Notes: generated from the sequence alone by a model not told the origin. A stretch of 56,986 nt of DNA from Nitrososphaerota archaeon (GCA_027886905.1 JAPCJO010000007.1:1-56986), one strand, 5' to 3'; shown: positions 33,502 through 42,422, numbered from the stretch's first letter. A program made the numbers and translations.

Positions 33502-35550
33502 TTAATATCGCCTTTTCGCCGACCGGGCCCACGCCAACGAGATGATGATTGCAGACGCGACCGCCACGACCGCAACCGCCCGCGTCTCTAGCAGTGTCTC
33601 GCCGGCGTGGGCGGCCGGGGGCACGGCTGGAAGGGTCAGCGCCTGGATGAAGCCAGGGAACGGCGGACCCCAGCGGGTCGACCCCATGTCGGTCAGGACG
33701 AGCGTCATCTCGCCGTTCGCGTCCTCGCCGAGGGACGGCTGTATGATGAGCGAGCCTCCGACGTTCATGGTCGAGAGGAGCTTCCCCGTGTCCTCGTCGA
33801 GCATGCGCATCGTGCCGTCGAGCGTGGAGACGTAGACAACCCCTCCGCTCACGGTCAGGCCTCCGCGGTAGGGGATGTACGGTATCTCGTAGCTCCACTT
33901 CACCTGACCGTTGGCCGCGTCTACCGCGTAGATCGTGGCGTTGTCAGTCCCCACCGGCCTTATCGTCAGGATCTGAACCCCCCAAGTGAACTCCCACTGC
34001 GTGACGTTCTCGGGAGTCTTGGGAGGGCCTACGTCGCTGTAGTTGAATAGTTTGGGCTCGTTGTAGGTGGCTGCGAAGACCAGGTTCTTCGCCGGGTCAA
34101 AGGCGAGGTCGGCCTCCAGGGCGCCCGTGTCGGAGGGGCTCTGCACTATGGGCTTGGTCAACGGATAGCCGTCCCAGTTGTACTTGTCCATCTGCGTCGC
34201 GTTCAGGGGATTGAGCGGGATGACGTTCTCATAGTCGATTGATGGCGGCTTGAGGAACCAGAGCATCGATCCCGTGTTGCCGTTGAGCGCGAAGATGTAT
34301 CCGTCCTTGCAGCCCTTGAACACGACCGGTGTGCTCTGGCCGTTGATGGTCTCGTTGGCCAGCATCACGTTCCACGAGCAGTCAAAGTCCCCGAGGGCAT
34401 GTGGGATCGCCTGGAAGCCCCAGAGCATCCTCCCGGTGGTCATGTTGATGGCGAGCACGGACGCCGACCAAAGGTTCGGGCCGGGGCGGTAGGTCGCGTT
34501 CCAGTCAGGCCCCGGGACGTTCGTCCCGACATACGCCACGCCCGTCTCCTCGTCGATGGCCCATGCGCCTCCCCAGGCAGTGCTCGCTCCTGCGAAGCTC
34601 GTCGTCCCGTTGAACCCGAAGGTCCCCCAGTCCCCGACGAGCATCTGGCTGAGTTGGCTCTGAGGGAGTGCCTTCAGGTCGACCTCGCCCGTCCCGTTGA
34701 AGATGTAGGCGTGGGTCATATTCAAGACCGTGTCGAGCGACCAGTTCGGGTCGCTCCCGTCTTGGGGCGGAATCACGTACGTCCTCCACATGAACCTGGG
34801 AGTGGTCGTGGTTACGTTCCAGGCCTCCAGGAAGCCCCTTCCTGCGCTGTCGCCCTCGGTGACCGAGGGCGAGAACATCAGGACGCCTCGCTGCTGGTCG
34901 ACGAGGATGCTGGGCGTGTCGACGTCGTAGAGGCCGTAGCTCCCAACTATCTTGTTGGTCTGGCGGTCCGAGACGAAGGGGTTGAAGTCCAGGACGATGT
35001 CGCCCGTCGTCGCCTTTATCGCGAAGACTTGGTACGTGTTGGACACCGCCCAGATCAGGGGCTCGTTCCAGATGTCGGTCGTCAGGAAGATAGCGTGGTA
35101 GTGCCCAAGCGGTATGCCCAACGTACCTGGGACCGACGGCTGCAGGTATCGCGAGTAGTTGGCCATTATCGGAAGGTCATCGTACCAGACGACCTCCCCG
35201 TTCTCGGCGTTCAGGGCGTAGAGACGGCTCCAGTTCGTCATCCCGTAGATTATCCCCTCGTATATCAGGGGCGTCTGCATGACCCCCTCTGCTTCCTGGA
35301 TCTGTCCTGCGGGCGCCGCCGGAACGGGGAACGTCCACTTCACCTGCAGCTGGTTGACGTTCTGGCTGTTGATCACCGTCTGGTTGTCGTAACTCCAGTT
35401 GAGCGGGAAGTTGTTGTCGGGGCCGCTCCAGTTCACGTTCGTCGGAGTGCTGGCGCCCTGAGCGGAGGCCCCCGAACTCACGAGAAGGACGAAGAGCATC
35501 GCGAGGGCTCCAAGGATGGCTGGTGCTGACATTGGCCTTGGAATCCTCAA
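33502..35550 (-). CDS. PQQ-type beta-propeller dehydrogenase 4, secreted and membrane-anchored
   Basis: About 682 residues from TTG 35550. The longer GTG 35574 lies only about 14 bases below the CTAAATCC box (35584-35592), too close to be transcribed, so the TTG is preferred; ATG 35532 is also possible. Signal peptide: ILGALAMLFVLLVSSGASAQ. Blades include IYGMTNWSRLYALNAENGEV and AGRGFLEAWNVTTTTPRF; the RPGPNLWSASVLAINMTTG segment precedes IPHALGDFDCSWN with D388 and D390 (Asp-x-Asp). A C-terminal anchor (AVAVVAVASAIIISLAWA) ends ARSAKRRY. Same strand as copy 3; the two stand apart by about 95 bases with separate promoters. Confidence 0.87.
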   Translation of the reverse strand: MRIPRPMSAPAILGALAMLFVLLVSSGASAQGASTPTNVNWSGPDNNFPLNWSYDNQTVINSQNVNQLQVKWTFPVPAAPAGQIQEAEGVMQTPLIYEGIIYGMTNWSRLYALNAENGEVVWYDDLPIMANYSRYLQPSVPGTLGIPLGHYHAIFLTTDIWNEPLIWAVSNTYQVFAIKATTGDIVLDFNPFVSDRQTNKIVGSYGLYDVDTPSILVDQQRGVLMFSPSVTEGDSAGRGFLEAWNVTTTTPRFMWRTYVIPPQDGSDPNWSLDTVLNMTHAYIFNGTGEVDLKALPQSQLSQMLVGDWGTFGFNGTTSFAGASTAWGGAWAIDEETGVAYVGTNVPGPDWNATYRPGPNLWSASVLAINMTTGRMLWGFQAIPHALGDFDCSWNVMLANETINGQSTPVVFKGCKDGYIFALNGNTGSMLWFLKPPSIDYENVIPLNPLNATQMDKYNWDGYPLTKPIVQSPSDTGALEADLAFDPAKNLVFAATYNEPKLFNYSDVGPPKTPENVTQWEFTWGVQILTIRPVGTDNATIYAVDAANGQVKWSYEIPYIPYRGGLTVSGGVVYVSTLDGTMRMLDEDTGKLLSTMNVGGSLIIQPSLGEDANGEMTLVLTDMGSTRWGPPFPGFIQALTLPAVPPAAHAGETLLETRAVAVVAVASAIIISLAWARSAKRRY

Positions 35551-35625
35551 GACAAGCGCGCCTCGCGGTCCCACGCGACTTTCCGGATTTAGACCCTTCC
35601 TTCAAGCGGCCGGGGTGACCTTCAT

Positions 35626-36252
35626 ATGACCGGGCGTGGCGGACGAGAGATGCCGATGTCCAGGAACTTGTCGCAGGGGAGAGGCTCGCACGAGCCAGGG
35701 TTCTTGCGCGTCTTCGTGACCCTCTACTCGTCTTGGAAGACCATTCTGGCCAACGCGGTCTTCTTCGCCGCGTACTACCTGCTCTTCTACGAGCTGATAG
35801 TCCGATCTAACGCCGGCTACTTCCTCCTCACGATACCCTACTCCCTCCTCGTGCTGATAGTCCTCGCATCGTCGATGCAGGCGACGGTCGCGGTCTTCTA
35901 TCTCAGGCTAGCGCTGAGGCGACGCTCGCTCGCGGGAGTCGCGCAGAGCCCCGTCGGGGTCGCGCTCGGCGCGTTCGTCGCTACCTGCTCCTGCAACCTT
36001 CCCCTTATCGGGCCTCTGCTCTACTTCATCGGACTAAACTCGCTCGAAGTGAGCGGAGTCCTCTCCTTCCTTGCGGCGTACCAGCAGGCCATCGTCTGGG
36101 CGATAGTGGTAGTCGACACGCTCTCAATCGTGTACTACCTGCGGCAGATCTCGCGTTCCGGCTTCGGAATGACGCGCCTTGCTGACTCGGGGCGACCTTC
36201 GGCTGAAGGGGCCGTCACCGCCGTTAATAACACTGTTAACCCAAACCATTAA
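35626..36252 (+). CDS. Five-helix membrane protein with Cys-x-Cys motif
   Basis: About 208 residues from ATG 35626, with alternative starts ATG 35650 or 35656 nearer the first helix. Hydrophobic segments run from residue about 35 to 180, and the central motif is FVATCSCNLPLIGPLLYFIG, a CxC on a membrane face followed by a conserved-looking GLNSLEVSGVLSF loop. The soluble ends are charged. I cannot name the family; the CxC and Pro could suggest metal handling or a thiol relay for the neighbouring quinoproteins, but this is inference. A divergent promoter region is shared with PQQ dehydrogenase 4. Confidence 0.6.
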   Translation: MTGRGGREMPMSRNLSQGRGSHEPGFLRVFVTLYSSWKTILANAVFFAAYYLLFYELIVRSNAGYFLLTIPYSLLVLIVLASSMQATVAVFYLRLALRRRSLAGVAQSPVGVALGAFVATCSCNLPLIGPLLYFIGLNSLEVSGVLSFLAAYQQAIVWAIVVVDTLSIVYYLRQISRSGFGMTRLADSGRPSAEGAVTAVNNTVNPNH

Positions 36253-36292
36253 CACCGTATGCGTTAAAAGCCCGGGGCAGGGCGGGAATCTT

Positions 36293-37039
36293 ATGGACTT
36301 CGCGGAGACCCTGGTACTCTCGTCGGTCATGGGGCTCTCCATATTCGTCTCCCTTCCGATAGTGCTCCACAAGGGGACCGGCCAGCGGAGGACCACCCTC
36401 CTGACGGCGGTCGCCGTGGGGATACTCATCTTCCTCATGGGCGACGTCTTCACGGACGCGGCGGCCTCGCTATACAACGGGTCGCTGTATGGCTACGGCT
36501 CGTCCGTCTCAAACGACATTCTGTTCGCGATCGCCCTCGCGGCCGGGTTCCTCGTGCTTTTCCTCGCGGAGAGCAGGTCGAAGAAAGGGCTGACCCCCAC
36601 CCAGCTCGCCCTCGTGATAGCCATAGGGATGGGGTTCCAGAACCTTACAGAGGGTCTTGTCTTCGGCTCCCTGGGCGTCGCCGTCGGCCTCTCCGGAGCC
36701 GCCCTCGTAGTGCTGGTTGGCTTCATATTCCAAAACATAACCGAGGGCTTCCCCATCGCGTCCCCGTTCCTTGGCAAGGCGCAAGGAAAGGTGCGCTTGC
36801 TTCTCGTCTTTTTCCTGATAGGAGGCCTACCGACCATCCTTGGAGGCGCGGTCGGCTTCTTCTACAATTCGGTGACGTTCGACCTGATATTCGACGGAGT
36901 CGCGATAGGGGCGATTCTCTACGCAGTGCTTCCCATGCTCAAGGCAATCTTCAGGGAGTCCACGCTGGAGATGCAGAGGCTGAGCTACCTCGGGGTGTTC
37001 GTGGGCTTCCTGCTCGGCTTCTTGGTGAACCTCGTCTAG
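36293..37039 (+). CDS. ZIP-family metal transporter with Gln in the metal motif
   Basis: 248 residues from ATG 36293, 26-28 bases below GTTAAAAG (36263-36270). It has eight hydrophobic segments. The two metal-site helices are recognisable, but both His are replaced by Gln: MGFQNLTEGLVFG (canonical HNxPEG) and FIFQNITEGFPIASP (canonical HxxxE with FQNITEG). ZIP proteins carry Zn, Fe or Mn into the cytosol; the His-to-Gln change alters the binding site, so specificity may be shifted or the site weakened. It follows the CxC membrane protein in the same direction by 40 bases. Confidence 0.82.
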   Translation: MDFAETLVLSSVMGLSIFVSLPIVLHKGTGQRRTTLLTAVAVGILIFLMGDVFTDAAASLYNGSLYGYGSSVSNDILFAIALAAGFLVLFLAESRSKKGLTPTQLALVIAIGMGFQNLTEGLVFGSLGVAVGLSGAALVVLVGFIFQNITEGFPIASPFLGKAQGKVRLLLVFFLIGGLPTILGGAVGFFYNSVTFDLIFDGVAIGAILYAVLPMLKAIFRESTLEMQRLSYLGVFVGFLLGFLVNLV

Positions 37040-37060
37040 GCCTCAGGCTTACCAGGCCTA
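37037..37060. terminator. Inverted repeat between convergent genes (possible bidirectional terminator)
   Basis: TAGGCCT (37037-37043) and AGGCCTA (37054-37060) are perfect inverted repeats with a 10-base loop, between the ZIP stop and the stop of the convergent Ig-like gene. There is no poly-T tract on either side, so the role as a terminator is uncertain. Confidence 0.3.
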
Positions 37061-38830
37061 ACCGGAGGTTACCAAGAACGTGAAGTGGAACGAGGGCATG
37101 GACTCTGGGTGGTCAAGAGGGGTCATCATCGGCTGCGCATAGTTCACCAGTTGCCCGTTGCCGGGCAGCGTTTGGTAGTTGCTAGAGGTGACTGGTCCCC
37201 ACCATATCGACGGGTAGACGTCGATATCGTGTATCCCTGGGGCCCCGGTGGCGGTGATAATCATGGTCACGTTCCCTTGGCTGTTGAACCCGCAGGCATA
37301 ACCGAGGTAGTTGTTGTCATAGTCCAGGGCGACTATGTTGGTGTTGTAGTCCCACCCCACCCCATACATCTGTATCACGATCCGGGTGCCAGCGGGGCCC
37401 GAGGTCGCGCTGATGGTCGCGGTCCTCTGGATGAAGAGGGTGCCGTTGGAGTGCTCGGTCAGGTTTCCGGCGGCGATATAGTGGATCCCTCCCAAGGTGA
37501 GAGGCGCCTTTGTCGTCAAGGAGAACGAGCCGTCTGCCCCTGCGGTCACGTTCGCGAAGGGCAGACTCTCCAGCTTGAAGCCCAGTAGGTTGCTCCCCAC
37601 CCTGTCGGTCATGACGAGGGGGAGCTGCTGGTTGGGGGCGAAGCCCGCACCGCTGACGGTGATCGTGCCGCCTACGCTCGAGATGGTCGGGGTGACCTCG
37701 ATGCGCGGGCCTGTGGTCACGTTGCTCACGGGCAACGTGATCTGCGGCCGGAACGATGTAGCGAGCGGGGTGAACACCACTTCCGGTCCGGTGGATGTCT
37801 GGGTTGTAGAACTGGTGCTGCCGTGTGACTGCATCGTCGCGTAGAGCCCTACCCCTCCGATTACGATGATCGCTATGATTGCTACCGCGATGACGCCTTT
37901 CGATATGGCCTTGCGCTCCTCGCGGTCCTTCCTCGCGTAGACGAAGAGCCCCGTCGCGGCGAAAAGGGAAACTACCACGAGCGCGAGGGACGACGCTCCG
38001 GTCCCGCCGTGAGTGGTGAACGCGTCGTTCGTCGTGGAGGAAGCCGACTGCGGCACGACGTTCTCAGGCGTCACGGTGTAGTTGGTGTAGAACGGTATGT
38101 AGGGAGGGTCGGAGTCGGAGACGGATATCGGACCCTGAGCCGGGTTGAAGTACCCTGGGCCTGTGTTGCAGTGGAAGATCGAGATGTAGTGAGTCCCGGG
38201 CGTGCCCGAGGCGTAGAAGGTGAAGTTGGCCACACCGCCCGTGGAGACTGCGGACATGTACCCAGCGACGTTGTTGTCCCAGTGCAGGCAATAGGTGGTG
38301 GAGTATACGCCGATGCCGAGGCCAGTCGCCACGATGTTGATCGGACTCCCCGCAGGCCCGCTCAAAGGCGAGACGCTAAAGTCGGGCGCCACACTGAATG
38401 AAGCCACGGGGCTGATTGCCGTCCCGTTCGTCGCGTATGCTTGGATCGCGTGGCTCCCCCCGTAGTCCACGGGTGCCTTGACCTGGAGCGAGAAGCCGCC
38501 CGAGGAGTTGCTCGTCGTCGTCGCAAGCTTGTACACCAAGGGCGTGGAGTTTATCCCTGCCACCTGCGGCACGGGGATGGCCTTCACGTTCCAGCTCGCG
38601 TTCTCGGAGACCCATCCCAGGTAGATGGGTGTGTTGACTGGGAAGCCGGTCCCGCTGATGGTGATGACGGTGCCGGTAGGGCCGTTAGGCGGAAAGAGCG
38701 ATATTGCGGGCGACGCGGCGGCCGCGCTCGTCGGGCTGAGCACGATGAGGAAGCACAAAAGACCGGAAACCACAGACAACGAGACTGCCAAGGTCCTCGG
38801 CCGCGTTCCAACCGGCTTCAAAGCTTCCAT
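37058..38830 (-). CDS. Large membrane protein with tandem IPT/TIG-like domains
   Basis: A 590-residue surface protein. Residues 1-38 are the signal (LAVSLSVVSGLLCFLIVL). The outer halves each carry an IPT/TIG-like fold: FPPNGPTGTVITISGTGFP with FSVSPLSGPAGSPINIVATG in the first, and ISSVGGTITVSGAGFAPNQ with ISATSGPAGTRIVIQMYG in the second. Two membrane helices in the middle (ALVVVSLFAATGLFVYAR, VIAVAIIAIIVIGGVGLYA) flank a short cytoplasmic segment, so both tandem halves face outside. The halves look like an internal duplication. Likely an adhesin or scaffold. The ATG at 38830 is leaderless below CCTAATTAG. Confidence 0.72.
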   Translation of the reverse strand: MEALKPVGTRPRTLAVSLSVVSGLLCFLIVLSPTSAAAASPAISLFPPNGPTGTVITISGTGFPVNTPIYLGWVSENASWNVKAIPVPQVAGINSTPLVYKLATTTSNSSGGFSLQVKAPVDYGGSHAIQAYATNGTAISPVASFSVAPDFSVSPLSGPAGSPINIVATGLGIGVYSTTYCLHWDNNVAGYMSAVSTGGVANFTFYASGTPGTHYISIFHCNTGPGYFNPAQGPISVSDSDPPYIPFYTNYTVTPENVVPQSASSTTNDAFTTHGGTGASSLALVVVSLFAATGLFVYARKDREERKAISKGVIAVAIIAIIVIGGVGLYATMQSHGSTSSTTQTSTGPEVVFTPLATSFRPQITLPVSNVTTGPRIEVTPTISSVGGTITVSGAGFAPNQQLPLVMTDRVGSNLLGFKLESLPFANVTAGADGSFSLTTKAPLTLGGIHYIAAGNLTEHSNGTLFIQRTATISATSGPAGTRIVIQMYGVGWDYNTNIVALDYDNNYLGYACGFNSQGNVTMIITATGAPGIHDIDVYPSIWWGPVTSSNYQTLPGNGQLVNYAQPMMTPLDHPESMPSFHFTFLVTSG

Positions 38831-38939
38831 GCTCTCGCCGGAGTCGGCGTTCTAATTAGGCCTTGCCCCTCGCCGCGTATTGCGCTACCGGTGCGAAGTC
38901 ATATAAGCATCCGAAAAACGAGGACACCTTGAAGAGAAG

Positions 38940-40373
38940 TTGGGTCGGAGGAGTCGCTTTACTGGACGGAGGCCGGCGTTCGCTCGGGGCGGGCGTAGTG
39001 CGGTCAGCACCACGGTCATTGGCGTCGTCGTCGTAGTAATCATAGTCGCCGCGGTAGGAGGGTACGTGGCTCTCGGATCGCTCTCTGCAAAGAGCACGAC
39101 CAGCCAGTCGCAGACGGTGACGACAAGCCAGACGACCTCCTCCACGCCATCGACCAGCACGGCTAGCTCCTCGACCCCTTCGACGAGCATTGCGTCTTCG
39201 TCAACCTCGTCGAGCACTGCGTCGAGCACTTCGTCGTCAACCTCGTCGAGCACTGCGTCTTCGTCGTCTTCCTCCAGCTCGTCTTCTAGTTCGTCATCCT
39301 CCTCCTCATCCTCGTCTTCTTCCTCGTCGTCGACAACGACGAACTCGACGTCTACAACGACTACGTCTACAACGACAAACTCGTCGTCGTCTTCCGGGGT
39401 ATCCTTCGCGTTCTACTTTGCGATATACTACGGTTCGGATGCGTTCATCTCTCCGGGAGGTTACACGGAGGTTGTCATCCTGGCAATCAGCAACTCGCTG
39501 CAAACCAACGGTGAAGCTGTGACGCTCAATAGCACCGCTCCGGCAGGGCTCACCGTGAGCTACAGCCCCACCAGCCCGGTGCAGCTCTCCGGCGAAAAGG
39601 GCGTGAACGTTACCTTGATCGTATCGGCGAGTTCGACGCTGGCTGTCGGCAACTACACAGTCTCTGTCAAGGGTGTTTCAGGGACGAATTCCCAGTCCGC
39701 CAGCTTCAAAGTGATGATAGTGCCATACCACATTGTCATGTCACAGGACCAGTTCTTCCCACCCGTGTTGAACGTCACGGTTGGAAGCACTGTCATGTGG
39801 CAAAATCTCGACGGCCCGTCGGGCGCGTGCGGCGCGTCGACGGGAAGCGGTCAACACAACGTCATCTTCACCACCCTTACAGCCGCGAGCTCTCCCACCA
39901 TCAATCAGTTCCAGACCTACAGCTACACTTTCACCACGGCCGGTAGCTACTTCTACTATTCGTCCCTCGACACCGACCACCTGATGAACGGGACGATCAA
40001 CGTCGTGAGCTTGGGAGGCGGAGGTGGGATGTCGATCAACATGCCCGTCTTTTCCTTCTTCAAGGACGGCGGCGCCCCCACGATCCCGCCCACCGCGATA
40101 GCCGCAACGGCAGCGACGGCATTAGCCAAGACCGCCGGCAGCGGGGCGGCGACTTCGCCGACCTTGGCTCGCGGCCTTGGATTCGCGGACCTGGTCTTCC
40201 CCAACGCGCACTCTTCGGCGTTCTCGGGTCTTGGGTCCGGGGCGGTGATGGGCGTGCTCCTCGGCGTTGCTGCGCTGGGCGCGGCATTGGCGATATCGAC
40301 CGCGGGCAAGAGGCTCACCACGGTCGGCGTGGGCATCTCGTCGCATCCTCCCCCGTCAGCCTCTTCGCGGTAA
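38940..40373 (+). CDS. Ser/Thr-rich pilin-like surface protein with cupredoxin-like domain (Cys replaced by Ser)
   Basis: A 477-residue protein from TTG 38940. The N-terminus GGRSAVSTTVIGVVVVVIIV looks like an archaeal type IV pilin/archaellin leader-plus-helix. A long tract of Ser/Thr (residues about 55-150) is encoded by near-repetitive TCG/TCC/TCT codons. An Ig-like domain and then a cupredoxin-like domain follow: FFPPVLNVTVGSTVMWQNLD, GSGQHNVIFTT (first His ligand), YYSSLDTDHLMNGTINVV, in which the usual Cys is Ser while His and Met are kept. A C-terminal helix (GAVMGVLLGVAALGAALAI) anchors the end. Classic blue-copper colour and electron transfer are unlikely without Cys. Confidence 0.72.
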   Translation: MGRRSRFTGRRPAFARGGRSAVSTTVIGVVVVVIIVAAVGGYVALGSLSAKSTTSQSQTVTTSQTTSSTPSTSTASSSTPSTSIASSSTSSSTASSTSSSTSSSTASSSSSSSSSSSSSSSSSSSSSSSSSTTTNSTSTTTTSTTTNSSSSSGVSFAFYFAIYYGSDAFISPGGYTEVVILAISNSLQTNGEAVTLNSTAPAGLTVSYSPTSPVQLSGEKGVNVTLIVSASSTLAVGNYTVSVKGVSGTNSQSASFKVMIVPYHIVMSQDQFFPPVLNVTVGSTVMWQNLDGPSGACGASTGSGQHNVIFTTLTAASSPTINQFQTYSYTFTTAGSYFYYSSLDTDHLMNGTINVVSLGGGGGMSINMPVFSFFKDGGAPTIPPTAIAATAATALAKTAGSGAATSPTLARGLGFADLVFPNAHSSAFSGLGSGAVMGVLLGVAALGAALAISTAGKRLTTVGVGISSHPPPSASSR

Positions 40374-40525
40374 GTCAACTCGGCTGGCCGGGCGGGTCGA
40401 GTTCAACGCAGGACGTTCTCTTGAACCTAGGGCTGTGAGGTCGTCCCGTCGGTGGCGTTGGCCGAGCGCCTCATCGACTCCGCCCTCGAATCGTTTATCA
40501 GATAGGCGCTGACTTTCGATGGCAG

Positions 40526-41674
40526 TTGCAGTTCGGGAACCTCAACGCATCTCAGAACCCCTACAAGAGGCTCAAGCTCATGGCGTACACCGGGATGGCG
40601 CTCAGCATTGTCGCCTTGGTCTTGGTGGCAGCGCTCTCGGTCGAGCTCTCCCACGGGGTCGTCCAGAGGAGCAGCTCCACTTCGAACCTTGCGCCGATAT
40701 TCGTCACCGGCCCGCTGATAACTCCGCCGCTCTCGCTTCCCGACGCCCCGCCCATCACCACGCAGGAGGCGTTCGGACAGAGGCTCACCGACATCAACGT
40801 CCCCATGAACTCCAGCCAGCTTGCCGTGATCAACGACGAGCCCAACTCCTACTTTGACACCGCGGCGCGGATGTGGCTCAACGGGAGCCTCACGAGCCTC
40901 GTCGGCCAGCAGGTCGCCGCCGCTCCGCTCCTCACGGTCAACGGCAAGCCGACGGTGGTCTACCTGGGTGCGATTTCCTGCGTCTACTGCGGCGAGAACC
41001 GCTGGGCGATGGCGCTGGCGCTGAGCCGGTTCGGAGTCTTCCAGAACCTCTTCTTGGGCTACAGCTCCTTCGGAGACCAGGATGTCCCGACCGTCTACTG
41101 GGCGCCGGCCCACTACAACGCGACGTCGGCTGTGGACTTCGGCAACTTCTTTTCCGGGACCTACGTCAATTTCCTCTCGATAGACTACGCCTCGCCGATA
41201 ACCGCGGGATTCGAGATGCAGACCCTGCCTTACTTCCAGCAGCAGGCGACCGCAGTCAACAACACGGTCTACGAGAGGGCGACGAGCCTCCTGGTCGCCC
41301 TGAACAACTTTGCGGGGACGCCCTACACTATCTGGGGCCGATACAGCGTCCTGGGCGCTGACGCGACCGACTTTGGGGACGTAACCTCCACGTCCACGTC
41401 GACAACATCGAGCGCGTCGGCGTCCTCGACGACGTCGACCACCTCGACCGGGACGCTGCTCCCCCTCGCGTCGATGACGCACGAGCAGGTCTTGGCGAGC
41501 CTGGCCAATCCCGACACGCCGTTCGCGTGGACGGAGTACGCCGCCGCAGACTACTACGTCGCCCTGATCTGCTCTAGCCTGGGCGTCATCTCCACCTCGT
41601 CCACCACAGCGCCTCCGGTGTGCTCGGAACCGAACATCTCGAGCATGACCACCACGTTCCTAGAGGCAGGCTAG
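40526..41674 (+). CDS. DUF929 family protein with thioredoxin-like CxxC
   Basis: A 382-residue membrane-anchored protein. A single helix (residues about 18-42, YTGMALSIVALVLVAALSV) precedes an outward domain with VYLGAISCVYCGENRWAMAL, the DUF929 hallmark resembling a thioredoxin CxxC (CVYC). YVNFLSIDYASP and NNFAGTPYTIWGRY (a cis-Pro-like loop) continue the family pattern. A Ser/Thr linker (TSTSTTSSASASSTTS) splits off the C-terminal part. Function is unknown, though extracellular disulfide chemistry is plausible from the CxxC. The TTG start 40526 is below a TTTATCAG box. Neighbouring cupredoxins and quinoproteins would need oxidative folding. Confidence 0.8.
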   Translation: MQFGNLNASQNPYKRLKLMAYTGMALSIVALVLVAALSVELSHGVVQRSSSTSNLAPIFVTGPLITPPLSLPDAPPITTQEAFGQRLTDINVPMNSSQLAVINDEPNSYFDTAARMWLNGSLTSLVGQQVAAAPLLTVNGKPTVVYLGAISCVYCGENRWAMALALSRFGVFQNLFLGYSSFGDQDVPTVYWAPAHYNATSAVDFGNFFSGTYVNFLSIDYASPITAGFEMQTLPYFQQQATAVNNTVYERATSLLVALNNFAGTPYTIWGRYSVLGADATDFGDVTSTSTSTTSSASASSTTSTTSTGTLLPLASMTHEQVLASLANPDTPFAWTEYAAADYYVALICSSLGVISTSSTTAPPVCSEPNISSMTTTFLEAG

Positions 41675-41801
41675 CTTCCGCGGGTTTTTCTGCGTGCGGC
41701 CGCCTTAACAATTATCGGGCTTCGTCTAGGCCTCTGCTGGGCAAACTTGACCGCTTTCATCACAGCACACTTATTTAGTCTGCTGACGAATATCTGCGAA
41801 T

Positions 41802-42422
41802 ATGTCGTCGCTGGACACGAAGTTCGGCAAGCGGAAGACCGTCAACATGAACGAGGACATCGCTCAGGAGCTGAACAAGCTGGCCAACCTGTCTGGAAAG
41901 ACCCTCTACAGCCTGATAAACGAAATCGGGATTTACGCGCTGGAGGCGAACAGGCAGGGTTTCAGCCTCGAGGATGCGCTCGCCGCTAAGAAGATGGTGC
42001 AGAGGGCAAGGCGGTCGAGGATGGTTCTCGTCAATCAAGACCTGTGGTATTTCGCGAGCTCGCAGGCGATGAAGGCGTCGCAGAGCAAGTGGCTCAAGCT
42101 GATCCGCGATAGCGCCCAATGGCAGGCTAACGTCTTCTTGACTTCGTCGACCGAGAAGGAGTTCATCGAGTCGGTGAGAAAGCTCCTGACCGACTTTTTC
42201 TGGGAGTGCGGCGACGTCAAGCTCGAGCCTCAGGGCGCCGACGGCCTGGCCATGAGGCTTGCCTTCGTCCCCGAGATGCCGCTGGAGCACACCCAAGGGC
42301 TCTTCAAGGCGTTCGAGGGCATGTTCAACGCGCACGGATACGTCGTGACCGAATCGATGGTAAAGCCGGGCTTTCTGACGATCACATTCAAGAAGGTTAA
42401 CGGCTCGCTCAAGCAGTCCTAG
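41802..42422 (+). CDS. Ribbon-helix-helix-like regulator, 206 aa
   Basis: A cytosolic protein. Residues 10-50 (KRKTVNMNEDIAQELNKLAN, SGKTLYSLINEIGIYALEAN) fit a ribbon-helix-helix or CopG-like DNA-binding unit: a beta strand followed by two helices. Residues 60-206 form an unassigned domain with conserved-looking aromatic residues (NQDLWYFASSQ, LLTDFFWECGDVKLE, FEGMFNAHGYVVTES). The ATG 41802 lies about 30 bases below ACTTATTTAG (41769-41778). I do not recognise the C-terminal family. It is convergent with the next membrane-protein gene. Confidence 0.6.
   Translation: MSSLDTKFGKRKTVNMNEDIAQELNKLANLSGKTLYSLINEIGIYALEANRQGFSLEDALAAKKMVQRARRSRMVLVNQDLWYFASSQAMKASQSKWLKLIRDSAQWQANVFLTSSTEKEFIESVRKLLTDFFWECGDVKLEPQGADGLAMRLAFVPEMPLEHTQGLFKAFEGMFNAHGYVVTESMVKPGFLTITFKKVNGSLKQS

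Noticed and set aside
37037-37060. Strong intrinsic terminator
   Set aside because: The inverted repeat has no poly-T run on either strand, as expected for archaeal termination; kept only as a low-confidence hairpin.
39129-39390. Repeated TCG/TCC/TCT units, considered as a tandem-repeat or CRISPR-like array
   Set aside because: The repeats are codons of a Ser/Thr-rich linker within a continuous reading frame, without spacers or palindromic repeat units.
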